From contig DBWZ01000067.1 in the NCBI GenBank assembly GCA_002309345.1, forward strand, positions 111,475 through 127,245: a stretch of 15,771 nt of DNA, given 5' to 3'. Of the stretch, positions 1 to 7,452 are shown in pieces. Within the stretch, counting starts at the first letter, position 1; the number at the start of each line of letters is the position of its first letter. Both the position numbers and the translations under genes were made by a program. The DNA comes from Pseudobutyrivibrio sp. UBA1225 (GTDB taxonomy: Bacteria > Bacillota > Clostridia > Lachnospirales > Lachnospiraceae). The notes below the pieces were generated by a model that saw only the letters and a program-made list of their open reading frames with translations, searched no databases and was not told the DNA's origin.

Positions 1-20
1 CGGCGATGGGCACTTCTGGG

Positions 21-58
21 CATCATCCAAATTAGCTGTTCAGCTAATTTGGATGATG
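21..58. repeat. Perfect 18-bp inverted repeat directly after fliE
   Basis: Arms at 21-38 and 41-58 (CATCATCCAAATTAGCTG and its exact complement) are separated by only two bases. The repeat begins at the base after the fliE stop codon (TAG, 61-59). In the minus-strand transcript it would form a very stable hairpin with a GAAC tetraloop. There is no U-tract after it in the 20 bases that remain, so it is not a standard intrinsic terminator. It probably lies between fliE and the next flagellar gene, usually fliF, where it could stabilise or process the mRNA. A foldback artefact at a contig end is also possible. Confidence 0.85.
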
Positions 59-361
59 CTATACTTGCATCTGCATTATTTGTTGATATGCATCTAGAAT
101 TTTATCACGCACAGCCACGGTATACTGTAGTGCTATGTTGGCTTTGCGCTCAGCAATCATCAAATCGTGAGTGTTATCTGTCTCGCCAAGCATAAAGGCA
201 ACCTCTTCCTTATGAGCCTTTTTCTGTAAGGAATTGGTATCCTCTAAAAGTCCCATGACGGAATTGAGCATACTTTGAAAACCCTTTTCAGAGTCCACTT
301 TGGCTGTATCTGATGTAACAGGTGTTGTGCCATATAATCCTTGAATTGAAGTTATATCCAT
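59..361 (-). CDS. fliE: Flagellar hook-basal body complex protein FliE
   Basis: FliE is a small export-apparatus and rod-adaptor protein that joins the MS ring to the proximal rod of the flagellar basal body. The 100-residue length is normal for the family. The C-terminal half carries the family pattern: a helix with HDLMIAERKANIALQYTV (about 65-82), then a hydrophobic helix ending in residues like DAYQQIMQMQV. The ATG at 361-359 is preceded by AGGAGGG (372-366) at good spacing. It follows flgC by 25 bases, and flgB-flgC-fliE is the classical start of the fla/che operon. A perfect inverted repeat begins immediately after its stop codon. The identification rests on the C-terminal motif, length and context together. 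Confidence 0.93.
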   Translation of the reverse strand: MDITSIQGLYGTTPVTSDTAKVDSEKGFQSMLNSVMGLLEDTNSLQKKAHKEEVAFMLGETDNTHDLMIAERKANIALQYTVAVRDKILDAYQQIMQMQV

Positions 362-386
362 ACTGCCCTCCTATGAAAACACCTTA

Positions 387-842
387 TTATCTTTCGCCGA
401 TTGATATACCAGCTGAAGCCATAGACTTGATAGCTGAGAAAGCTGTAACGTTGGCTTCGTATGAACGACTGGCATCGATAAGGTTGGTCATTTCTGTGAC
501 CGTATTTACGTTAGGATATCTAACGTAGCCGTTTTCATCTGCATCAGGATGTGATGGGTCGTACTCCATGATGAAATCGGTCTTTTTATCTTCTGACACT
601 CTGCTCACCTTGACACCATTGCCAATGTAAGCAGCCATGTTCTTCTTCAATATATTTCTAAATGTAGGAAAGCCCGCCTTAAGCTGCTTTTCTTCAAATG
701 TAACCATCTTACGACGATATGGACCGCCATTCTCTGTACGAGTTGTACTGACGTTCGCAATGTTTTCTGCGATTATATCCATTCTGAAACGCTGGGCAGT
801 CATACCTGTAGCCGCAATATCAAAAGGTTGAAATAGTCCCAT
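387..842 (-). CDS. flgC: Flagellar basal-body rod protein FlgC
   Basis: FlgC is a proximal rod component of the flagellar basal body, exported through the flagellar type III system. The protein is 151 residues, normal for the family. The N-terminus has the rod/hook signature (FDIAATGMTAQRFRMDIIAENIANVSTTRT, roughly residues 7-36). The C-terminus has the matching heptad helix (EMTNLIDASRSYEANVTAFSAIKSM, about 117-141) that packs with it in a coiled coil. The ATG at 842-840 has AGGAGG at 856-851, eight bases upstream. The stop of flgB lies only 24 bases upstream, so the two genes are cotranscribed. Nothing is unusual in the reading frame. Confidence 0.95.
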   Translation of the reverse strand: MGLFQPFDIAATGMTAQRFRMDIIAENIANVSTTRTENGGPYRRKMVTFEEKQLKAGFPTFRNILKKNMAAYIGNGVKVSRVSEDKKTDFIMEYDPSHPDADENGYVRYPNVNTVTEMTNLIDASRSYEANVTAFSAIKSMASAGISIGER

Positions 843-866
843 AAGATATACCTCCTAATAAATATG

Positions 867-1283
867 TTATCTGCCTATAGCAGTTTCAAATCGACCTAAT
901 TCGTTGATTAAACTAGCGCTGAGCGCCTGATAACGAATTTGCTCTGTGGCAAGCTCAACGTTTTCCGTATCCATATCTACGTTGTTGCCATCGAGTCGAT
1001 ATGAGAAGTTTTCGTAATCGGTATATTGAACACCCTCTACCCCGCGGCCATCTCTATCCAATCCGTTGTCATCATCAAGAACATCGACAGCTCTATCAAG
1101 AGTACGCTCATGGGTACCAATCAAAGCATTCCTGAGAACGCTTTCAAATTCAATATCCTGTCTCTTGTAGCCGGGTGTGTCATTGTTGGCAATATTGTTT
1201 AAAATCAACGTTTGACGTTGCCAACTAACATCAGAGGCATTATCTAACATATTTACGTATCCAAAGGCATCTGAACTAATCAT
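867..1283 (-). CDS. flgB: Flagellar basal-body rod protein FlgB
   Basis: FlgB is a proximal rod subunit of the flagellar basal body. It has 138 residues, normal length. The diagnostic N-terminal motif LNNIANNDTPGYKRQDIEFE is present at about 28-47, and the C-terminal amphipathic helix (ENVELATEQIRYQALSASLIN) at about 107-127. The ATG at 1283-1281 has AGGAGGG (1297-1291) seven bases upstream. It is the first gene of the flagellar operon here: 267 non-coding bases and the codY terminator separate it from codY. A TATAAT promoter element and unusual repeats lie upstream. CodY is known to repress the flgB operon in some Firmicutes, so direct control by its neighbour is possible, but I saw no good CodY box in this gap. 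Confidence 0.95.
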   Translation of the reverse strand: MISSDAFGYVNMLDNASDVSWQRQTLILNNIANNDTPGYKRQDIEFESVLRNALIGTHERTLDRAVDVLDDDNGLDRDGRGVEGVQYTDYENFSYRLDGNNVDMDTENVELATEQIRYQALSASLINELGRFETAIGR

Positions 1284-1308
1284 TCTAAACCCCTCCTAAA
1301 CTAATTTA

Positions 1309-1336
1309 ATTATAAATTATCTATAAAAAAACACAA
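1309..1336 (-). promoter_or_regulatory. Candidate sigma-A promoter of the flgB operon
   Basis: On the minus strand, TTGTGT (1336-1331) is followed after 16 bases by a perfect TATAAT (1314-1309). This predicts a transcript start near 1302 and a leader of about 20 bases carrying the flgB ribosome site. The -35 box is weak (3 of 6), which fits a regulated promoter. The repeats at 1353-1418 lie just upstream. A second, poorer possibility uses TTGAGT and TAAGAT further upstream. Confidence 0.4.
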
Positions 1337-1352
1337 GATATAATTTACAAAA

Positions 1353-1418
1353 TGTAGTGGAATAAACAAATCTTATCCACTACAGTTAGTGGAACTCAAA
1401 AAACGAACGAATCTTATC
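1353..1418. repeat. Compound direct/inverted repeats upstream of flgB
   Basis: The heptamer TAGTGGA occurs at 1355-1361 and 1387-1393 and its complement TCCACTA at 1376-1382. Longer pairings are TGTAGTGGA (1353-1361) with TCCACTACA (1376-1384), and TCCACTA (1376-1382) with TAGTGGA (1387-1393). The same DNA is also a direct repeat: TAGTGGAA ... ATCTTATC at 1355-1377 (7-base spacer) and again at 1387-1418 (16-base spacer). It lies upstream of the flgB promoter candidate, where a regulator of flagellar expression could bind. Confidence 0.6.
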
Positions 1419-1513
1419 TCCTATTTTTACTTATAGATATTAATATCATAGAATAATTTTGTGTAAAAGTTATGAAAGCAGCAGCAAAATTTAAATAAAG
1501 AGTTTTGCTTTGC

Positions 1514-1539
1514 AAAAAAAAGCCCGCCAGATGGCGGGC
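1514..1539 (-). terminator. Rho-independent terminator of codY
   Basis: On the minus strand GCCCGCC (1539-1533), an ATCT loop and GGCGGGC (1528-1522) form a GC-rich perfect 7-bp stem followed by eight T residues (1521-1514). It begins 11 bases after the codY stop codon and isolates codY from the flagellar operon. Confidence 0.93.
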
Positions 1540-1550
1540 AAAAATCCAAA

Positions 1551-2327
1551 TTATTTGTTTTTCTTGATCTCCTCAAGCTCTCCAAATACCACATCGTTAA
1601 GAACCTTGATGTAAGTACCCTTCATACCTGATGAACGAGATTCAATAACACCTGCTGACTCAAACTTACGAAGCGCATTTACAATAACCGAACGAGTAAT
1701 GCCAACTCTGTCAGCAATCTTTGATGCAACAAGCACACCCTCATTCCCATCAAGCTCATCAAAGATGTGAATGATTGCCTCAAGCTCTGAGTAAGATAAT
1801 GTTGAAATAGCACTCTTAACAACCTGGAGTTTTCTGTTTTCCTCAGCTGACTCTTCGTTAACTGATCTCATCATCTCAAGTCCTACTACAGTTGTACCAT
1901 ACTCAGTAAGAATGATGTCATCGATGTCATACTGCTTATCAAATCTATAAACAAAAAGTGTACCAAGACGCTCACCAGCAATATCAATAGGAGCGATAAT
2001 CGCTGAATACATATCAATATCAGACTTTTCAAAACCAAGTGTCTTGAGGTTAACGTTTTCCTTTGTTGAAAGGATTGATAATAATCTCTCATTTAAAAGA
2101 GGATCGATAAATCCACCAACTTCGTCAACGATAAGCTCTCCGATTTCTGTGGTTGTTGGAATATGTGAAAGGCCAAGAACCTTTCCCTTCTTTGAAATAA
2201 CAAGCACTGATGAATCAAGTATTTCAGTTAACACCGAACAAATATCGTTAAATACAACTTTTGACGAGTTATTATTATGAAGGAGCTTTCCAATCTTTCT
2301 TGTCTTGTCTAATAACTGTACACTCAT
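1551..2327 (-). CDS. codY: Global nutrient-responsive repressor CodY
   Basis: CodY is a dimeric DNA-binding protein that senses branched-chain amino acids, and GTP in many species. It represses amino-acid biosynthesis, transport, motility and competence genes during nutrient plenty. The protein is 258 residues, the usual length. It starts with the GAF-type ligand domain (about 1-155), continues through a linker helix, and ends with the highly conserved winged helix (ASKIADRVGITRSVIVNALR at 201-220, then KFESAGVIESR and MKGTYIKVLN). The ATG at 2327-2325 has AGGAGGA (2344-2338) upstream. It has its own promoter and terminator. Being next to topA and flgB is the ancestral Firmicutes arrangement, here without the trmFO, xerC/codV, hslV and hslU genes that precede it in Bacillus. 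Confidence 0.97.
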   Translation of the reverse strand: MSVQLLDKTRKIGKLLHNNNSSKVVFNDICSVLTEILDSSVLVISKKGKVLGLSHIPTTTEIGELIVDEVGGFIDPLLNERLLSILSTKENVNLKTLGFEKSDIDMYSAIIAPIDIAGERLGTLFVYRFDKQYDIDDIILTEYGTTVVGLEMMRSVNEESAEENRKLQVVKSAISTLSYSELEAIIHIFDELDGNEGVLVASKIADRVGITRSVIVNALRKFESAGVIESRSSGMKGTYIKVLNDVVFGELEEIKKNK

Positions 2328-2451
2328 TTAAAATATATCCTCCTAAACCTAAACAATTTAATCAATTTTTCAATAGCTCATTTCCCCTAAAAATCTCACA
2401 AAACAAACCCATAAACACATCAAAAAATCATCCTGCGGGAAATTTGCACAA

Positions 2452-2480
2452 ATTATAGCATCTATTTGAACAAATTGCAA
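2452..2480 (-). promoter_or_regulatory. Sigma-A promoter of codY
   Basis: On the minus strand TTGCAA (2480-2475) is followed after exactly 17 bases by TATAAT (2457-2452), with TG at the extended -10 position. The predicted start near 2445 leaves a 5' leader of about 118 bases before codY. A 14-base palindrome, AATTTG-CA-CAAATT (2441-2454), covers the start region and touches the -10 box. Confidence 0.65.
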
Positions 2481-2481
2481 T

Positions 2482-2496
2482 AAAATTCAGAATATT
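2482..2496. promoter_or_regulatory. Candidate CodY box upstream of the codY promoter
   Basis: The minus strand reads AATATTCTGAATTTT, which matches the CodY consensus AATTTTCWGAAAATT at 12 of 15 positions. It abuts the upstream edge of the codY -35 box, a position suited to autoregulation. Three mismatches in AT-rich DNA make a chance match possible. Confidence 0.4.
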
Positions 2497-2531
2497 TTAT
2501 CTGTTGCACATGTTTTTTGACATTTTATTTA

Positions 2532-4613
2532 TTATTTGTCTTCTTTTGAGACATTTTGTACAAATCTACACTCATCATTTGCACATACCAGTTTGTTACC
2601 CTTTTCAACCATGTAGGTGCCACATTTAGGGCACTTTTCTGTGGTTGGCTTAGACCAACTGATAAAATCACAATCAGGGTGATTTGCACAGCCGAAAAAC
2701 TTACGGCCCTTTTGAGACTTGCGAATAACTACGTCTCCACCACACTTAGGACAAGGAACTCCTACCTTCTCTAAGAATGGTTTTGTATTTCTACACTCAG
2801 GGAATCCCGGACATGCAAGGAATTTTCCATGAGGTCCAAACTTGATTACCATGTTGCGACCACACTGTTCGCAAATAACATCTGTGACCTCGTCGTGAAT
2901 CTCAATCTTTGCTAATTCTTCCTCTGCAACCGAAACCGCCTTCTCAAGATCTGGATAGAAGTTACGCACAACGGACTTCCATTCAACAGTTCCCTCTTCT
3001 ACGCCATCGAGAAGCAATTCTAAATTGGCTGTAAATTTATCATCAACAATTATCGAGAAGGAATCCACCATGATAGAATTAACAACTTCTCCAAGCTCTG
3101 TCACAAAAAGGTTCTTTGCTTCCTTTGTGATGTAATGTCTCTTTAAAAGTGTTGTGATAGTTGGTGAATAAGTACTTGGTCTACCTATACCAAGCTCCTC
3201 GAGAGTCTTAACAAGCGAAGCCTCTGTAAAGTGAGGTGCTGGCTGAGTAAAGTGCTGCTTCTCTTCAAAGCTGTTGAATGTAAGCTTAGTATCCTCGGTA
3301 AGCTTTGCAAGTGGATGAGTCTTTGAATCTGCCTCATCATCAGCTGATACATAAATCATCATGAATCCATCGAACTTGATTGATGATTCTGCTGCTGTGA
3401 ACACTTGATTCTTCGCATTTACGTTAAGAGATATTGTGTCGTAAATAGCGTTTGCCATCTGGCTAGCCACAAATCTCTTCCATACAAGCTGATACAATCT
3501 ATATTGATCACGAGTCAAGCTATCCTTTATCTCGGATGGCACAAGCTCGATATTGGCAGGTCTTATTGCTTCATGGGCATCCTGAACCTTACCTGAATTC
3601 TTTTTAGAATTTGCAATTGGTGCTGATAAATAATTATCACCATAGTTGGATGTGATAAAGCTTTCAGCAGCAGCTCTAGCCTCGTCAGAAACACGTGTCG
3701 AATCTGTACGAAGATATGTGATAAGACCAATTGTGCCGTGCCCCTTTACACTAACACCTTCATACAATTGCTGGGCGACGCTCATGGTCTTTTGAATCGA
3801 GAAATTCAAAGCCTTTGAAGCCTCTTGCTGCATTGTAGATGTAGTAAATGGAAGCGGCGCCTTTTTCTCTCTAGTGCCTCGCTTAATGGAACCGATTGTA
3901 AAATCTGCACCCTTAAGCTCTGCCATAATCTTATCTAAGCTTGCCTTGTCAGAAATATCCTTTTTACCTGTTTTATCGCCGTAGTACTTTGCAACTATCG
4001 GCTTCTTTGCACCTGGTGTATCAAGAAGAACATCAAGTGTGTAATATTCCTGAGGAATAAATTGCTCGATTTCCTTTTCGCGGTCGCAGATGATTCGAAG
4101 AGCTACCGACTGAACACGACCAGCAGAAAGTCCTCTTTTAACCTTTGCCCAAAGAAGTGGTGAAATCTTGTAACCAACCATTCTGTCAAGCATACGTCTT
4201 GCCTGCTGTGCATCTACTAAATCCATATCGATTTCACGTGGATTCTTAAGTGAATTTTTAACAGCAGTCTTTGTGATTTCGTTAAATGTTATTCTGTAAA
4301 CCTTTTTGTCTTGTAAATTGAGGGCGTGAGTAAGATGCCATGAAATAGCTTCTCCCTCACGATCGGGATCAGTTGCGAGAAAGATTTTATCAGCCTTCTT
4401 TACTTCCTTACGAAGTGCCGCAAGCAACTCTCCTTTTCCTCTAATTGTTATATATTTAGGTTCAAAATCATTTTCTGGGTCAAACCCCAACTGGCTCTTT
4501 GGCATGTCACGAACATGTCCCTGGGAAGCCATAACCTCATAGTTGCTTCCTAAAAATTTCTTTATGGTATGCACCTTTGCAGGCGACTCTACTATAACAA
4601 GATTTTTTGCCAT
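2532..4613 (-). CDS. topA: DNA topoisomerase I (type IA)
   Basis: TopA relaxes negative supercoils by cutting and rejoining one DNA strand. The protein is 693 residues, normal for the Gram-positive enzyme. The Toprim domain holds Glu9 (VESPAK) and the acidic TDPDREGE motif (81-88). The active-site Tyr is Tyr300 in LITYLRTDSTR. The C-terminus carries three four-cysteine zinc ribbons (starting CEQC, CPKC and CPKC), with a GKFLACPGFPEC motif in the first. The ATG at 4613-4611 has AGGAGC (4627-4622) upstream. It follows dprA with a 133-base gap that contains its own promoter. dprA-topA is one of the most conserved gene pairs in Firmicutes. No terminator is visible between topA and the codY promoter, so some readthrough into codY is possible. 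Confidence 0.98.
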   Translation of the reverse strand: MAKNLVIVESPAKVHTIKKFLGSNYEVMASQGHVRDMPKSQLGFDPENDFEPKYITIRGKGELLAALRKEVKKADKIFLATDPDREGEAISWHLTHALNLQDKKVYRITFNEITKTAVKNSLKNPREIDMDLVDAQQARRMLDRMVGYKISPLLWAKVKRGLSAGRVQSVALRIICDREKEIEQFIPQEYYTLDVLLDTPGAKKPIVAKYYGDKTGKKDISDKASLDKIMAELKGADFTIGSIKRGTREKKAPLPFTTSTMQQEASKALNFSIQKTMSVAQQLYEGVSVKGHGTIGLITYLRTDSTRVSDEARAAAESFITSNYGDNYLSAPIANSKKNSGKVQDAHEAIRPANIELVPSEIKDSLTRDQYRLYQLVWKRFVASQMANAIYDTISLNVNAKNQVFTAAESSIKFDGFMMIYVSADDEADSKTHPLAKLTEDTKLTFNSFEEKQHFTQPAPHFTEASLVKTLEELGIGRPSTYSPTITTLLKRHYITKEAKNLFVTELGEVVNSIMVDSFSIIVDDKFTANLELLLDGVEEGTVEWKSVVRNFYPDLEKAVSVAEEELAKIEIHDEVTDVICEQCGRNMVIKFGPHGKFLACPGFPECRNTKPFLEKVGVPCPKCGGDVVIRKSQKGRKFFGCANHPDCDFISWSKPTTEKCPKCGTYMVEKGNKLVCANDECRFVQNVSKEDK

Positions 4614-4658
4614 TAATTTTTGCTCCTATTAAATATTCGTTTTTTCAAATCGAAAATC

Positions 4659-4687
4659 ACTATACAACATAAATTTTTTATTTTCAA
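4659..4687 (-). promoter_or_regulatory. Sigma-A promoter of topA
   Basis: On the minus strand TTGAAA (4687-4682) and TATAGT (4664-4659) are separated by exactly 17 bases, each matching the consensus at 5 of 6 positions. The predicted start is near 4652, giving a leader of about 40 bases. A perfect 7-bp inverted repeat, TATTTTC-AAG-GAAAATA (4679-4695), covers the -35 box and could be an operator. Confidence 0.62.
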
Positions 4688-4746
4688 GGAAAATATTACA
4701 TATTGAGACAACAATTTACGATATTTACACAAAATCAAACAACATT

Positions 4747-5841
4747 TTAGGCAGGTTTTACATAATTATTCTTGAAAGGTTCATAGAGCAAACCTAGTTT
4801 TTCCAAGGAAAAAATAACTGCCAAAAGCTCCAAATAATCCAGTTCGCACTCCTCTAAAACAGTTGCTATGCTTTTAGGATAGTAGTCAAACAATCCATAA
4901 ACCTTCTTTTGCTTCTCGTCTAGTTTAGGAAGATGTCTCTTAATTGCTTTTTTTCGCTTATTTTCCATGCCATATAAATCAGTAAGGTCTTGGACAAACT
5001 TATCTATATCTGTAATTATTCCAGCGCCTTGAGCAATTAATTTGTTGCAGCCTTCACTTAAAGCATCACCAATCCTTCCCGGTATTACATAAATATCCTT
5101 GCCCTGCTCTAAAGCAAAATCGGTCGTGATAAGTGAACCAGATTTACTTCTAGCCTCAACAACAACAACCACATCCGACAGCGCGGACACTATCCTATTT
5201 CGCCTTGGAAAGTTTAAGGCAATTGGGCTTGTGCCAATAGGATATTCTGATAGAACAGCCCCTCGTTCTACTATTTCTTCATATAATAATCTATTTTCCT
5301 TTGGGTAGATGACATCACAGCCACAACCCAAAACTGCTACAGTATTACCTCCACCATCTAAGCAGCCTCTATGGGCAAAGGAATCAATTCCTCTTGCCAT
5401 ACCACTGATTACTATAATCCCTGCTTGCCCCAAAGCTTCACCAAGCTCTAAAGCGATCTTCTTACCATAGGCACTACATCTTCTCGCACCAACTATTGAG
5501 ACTACATGATTAAACTCAGGCAGCTTTCCATTATAAAACATGCCATAGGCTGGATCGTAGATATCTCTTAACTTCTGTGGATATGATAGATTTTCCATTG
5601 TTATAAATGAAAAGGGTGAATGGCAAAAGCTTTCATAATCCTTTTCTATCTGAGCCTTATTTCTGTTTTCAATAAATTTATCAACAACCTTTTCATCTAG
5701 CAATCCGCTTTCCATAAGCTCCGTCTTAGAAGCATTAAAAATATGATAGGAATCATAAAAGTATTCTAAAAGCTTTGGCTTCTTACCATAACTAATATCT
5801 GTATTATTTAAAAACCAATGCTGATATACGATTTCATTCAT
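4747..5841 (-). CDS. dprA: DNA-processing protein DprA (Smf)
   Basis: DprA binds incoming single-stranded DNA during natural transformation and loads RecA on it. The protein has 364 residues, normal length. The Rossmann-like core is clear: SIVGAR (115-120), ISGMARGID (145-153), AVLGCGCDVIYP, FPRRNRIVSALS (211-222) and an SGSLITTDFALEQG segment. A C-terminal winged-helix-like region follows a basic linker (KRKKAIKRH, about 295-303). The ATG (5841-5839) directly abuts the comM stop codon (TAG, 5844-5842), and its ribosome site GGGAGG (5855-5850) lies inside comM. The two are therefore very likely translationally coupled. No other competence genes lie in the window, so DNA uptake cannot be judged from here. 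Confidence 0.95.
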   Translation of the reverse strand: MNEIVYQHWFLNNTDISYGKKPKLLEYFYDSYHIFNASKTELMESGLLDEKVVDKFIENRNKAQIEKDYESFCHSPFSFITMENLSYPQKLRDIYDPAYGMFYNGKLPEFNHVVSIVGARRCSAYGKKIALELGEALGQAGIIVISGMARGIDSFAHRGCLDGGGNTVAVLGCGCDVIYPKENRLLYEEIVERGAVLSEYPIGTSPIALNFPRRNRIVSALSDVVVVVEARSKSGSLITTDFALEQGKDIYVIPGRIGDALSEGCNKLIAQGAGIITDIDKFVQDLTDLYGMENKRKKAIKRHLPKLDEKQKKVYGLFDYYPKSIATVLEECELDYLELLAVIFSLEKLGLLYEPFKNNYVKPA

Positions 5842-7371
5842 CTAGCATGCCTCCCAATACTTTTTATCAAGTCCTCTGTATACGAGGGCTTCCTGCAGAT
5901 ATTCTAGCTTTATATCCCTTGCGCCATTCATATCAGCTATAGTCCTTGCGACTCTAAGCACCTTATGATAGGTTCTTGCAGTCAGAGAATACTTTTCGTA
6001 CATCTTTTCCATGTAGCTGGCCTCGGACTCGCCAAGAGGACAAAAAACCTCCATCAGATTGCTTGGAATTTGGCTATTGTACTTAAAACCGTAGGCCTTA
6101 TATCTCTCCCTTTGAATCTCATGGCAGGCAATAACTCTGTTTCTTATGCTTTCTGAATTTTCGTTATCCTGTCGCCTTGAAATCTGAGCAAAATTTAGCG
6201 TAGGTGCCTCAACACAAATATCTATTCTATCCAACAACGGCTGAGATATTTTAGAAAGATATCTCTGTATAGAAAGCCTTGTACATTTACACCTGTTTAA
6301 ATCCGGATAATATCCACATGAGCAAGGATTCATCGCTGCCACCAATACAAAATCAGCTGGAAAACAAAAGCTTCCAGTGGCTCTTGAAATATTAACCTTT
6401 TTATCCTCCATCGGCTGACGTAAAATCTCAAGTGTGCTCTTGTTAAACTCAGTCAACTCATCTAAGAAAAGCACCCCCTTATGTGCAAGAGATATCTCAC
6501 CCGGCTTTGGATTCTGTCCACCTCCAACAAGTCCATGTGCCGACACAGTATGATGAGGACTTCTGAAAGGTCTGTTTTTAATCAAGCCCAACCTCTCATC
6601 AAACTTTCCTGACACAGAATAAATCTTTGATAGCTCAAGCTGCTCATCCATATCCATTGGCGGTAGAATCGATGGTATACACTTTGCAATCATCGATTTG
6701 CCCGCTCCGGGCGGTCCTACCATAAGAAGATTGTGCATCCCTGATATAGCAACCTCGCAAGCTCGTCTTAGAGCCGCCTGTCCATTCAGCATGGAAAAAT
6801 CATATTCTTTAACTGCTTTATTTTCTTCAGAATCTAAAACTAAAAATTCATCCTCGTATTTACCATGATTTAAATACGCAATTACATCAGATAGCTTTTC
6901 AACACCGATTGTGTTGATTCCTTCAACAAGCCTTGCCTCCATCAGGTTTTCTTTTGGAACAATAACTTCCTTTAAATCATTAGCCCTGGCTTCCATCACC
7001 ATAGATAGCACCCCTGTAATAGGCTGAATTTTGCCATCTAAGGATATTTCGCCAAGTAAGCAGGTATTTGCTAGTCTCTCGCATTCAACTATGCCTATGG
7101 CAGATAATATCGCCACTGCGATAGGCAAATCAAAGCCTGCTCCAGTTTTTCTGATACTTGCCGGGGATAAATTTACGGTGATTCGCTTGACAGGTAAAGC
7201 GTAGCCCTCATTTTTAAGAGCAGCTCGAACCCTTTCCTTGGCCTCTTTCACCTCTGAAGATAGGTAGCCCACCATATCAAACATAGGCATGCCATCAGAA
7301 ATATCTGCTTCTACAGATATAATTTTAGAATCGATACCGAAAACGGTAGCGGTATTTACAACACTATACAA
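5842..7371 (-). CDS. comM: ComM/YifB family Mg-chelatase-like AAA+ ATPase
   Basis: ComM is a hexameric AAA+ helicase that promotes branch migration when transformed DNA is integrated. The family is also called YifB. The protein is 509 residues. An N-terminal ChlI/Lon-protease-like fold (1 to about 165) is followed by the AAA+ core: Walker A GPPGAGKS (219-226), the family motif RSPHHT (270-275), Walker B VLFLDE (300-305) and arginine-rich sensor regions. Four cysteines (350, 352, 361, 363) form a likely metal site. The C-terminal Mg-chelatase helical domain ends at 509. The best start is TTG (7371-7369), because AGGAG (7381-7377) is correctly spaced and the protein begins as in homologues (YSVVNTATVFGIDS). 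A weak promoter (TTGCAT 7446-7441, TAATAT 7423-7418, 17-base spacing) lies just upstream, overlapping the trpS terminator. Confidence 0.95.
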   Translation of the reverse strand: MYSVVNTATVFGIDSKIISVEADISDGMPMFDMVGYLSSEVKEAKERVRAALKNEGYALPVKRITVNLSPASIRKTGAGFDLPIAVAILSAIGIVECERLANTCLLGEISLDGKIQPITGVLSMVMEARANDLKEVIVPKENLMEARLVEGINTIGVEKLSDVIAYLNHGKYEDEFLVLDSEENKAVKEYDFSMLNGQAALRRACEVAISGMHNLLMVGPPGAGKSMIAKCIPSILPPMDMDEQLELSKIYSVSGKFDERLGLIKNRPFRSPHHTVSAHGLVGGGQNPKPGEISLAHKGVLFLDELTEFNKSTLEILRQPMEDKKVNISRATGSFCFPADFVLVAAMNPCSCGYYPDLNRCKCTRLSIQRYLSKISQPLLDRIDICVEAPTLNFAQISRRQDNENSESIRNRVIACHEIQRERYKAYGFKYNSQIPSNLMEVFCPLGESEASYMEKMYEKYSLTARTYHKVLRVARTIADMNGARDIKLEYLQEALVYRGLDKKYWEAC

Positions 7372-7403
7372 TTAATCTCCTGTGGGATTAAAAAAGATAT
7401 TAG

Positions 7404-7437
7404 AAAAGACAGGAGGTATATTATCACACTCCTGTCT
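7404..7437 (-). terminator. Likely terminator/attenuator between trpS and comM
   Basis: On the minus strand AGACAGGAG (7437-7429) pairs perfectly with CTCCTGTCT (7415-7407) across a 13-base loop, followed by a short T-run (to 7404) and a second T6 at 7395-7390. It begins 15 bases after the trpS stop. The same 3' arm can also pair with ACAGGAG at the comM ribosome site (7383-7377). Confidence 0.5.
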
Positions 7438-7452
7438 CTAATGCAATCTAGC

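Noticed and set aside
1353..1440. Sigma-28 (SigD) promoter for flgB based on GATAAGAT
   Set aside because: No TAAA element occurs at the required distance from either GATAA, while a sigma-A TATAAT lies closer to flgB.
1483..1509. AGCAAAA/TTTTGCT hairpin downstream of the codY terminator
   Set aside because: It is a 7-bp AT-rich stem with a 13-base loop and no associated gene; probably chance.
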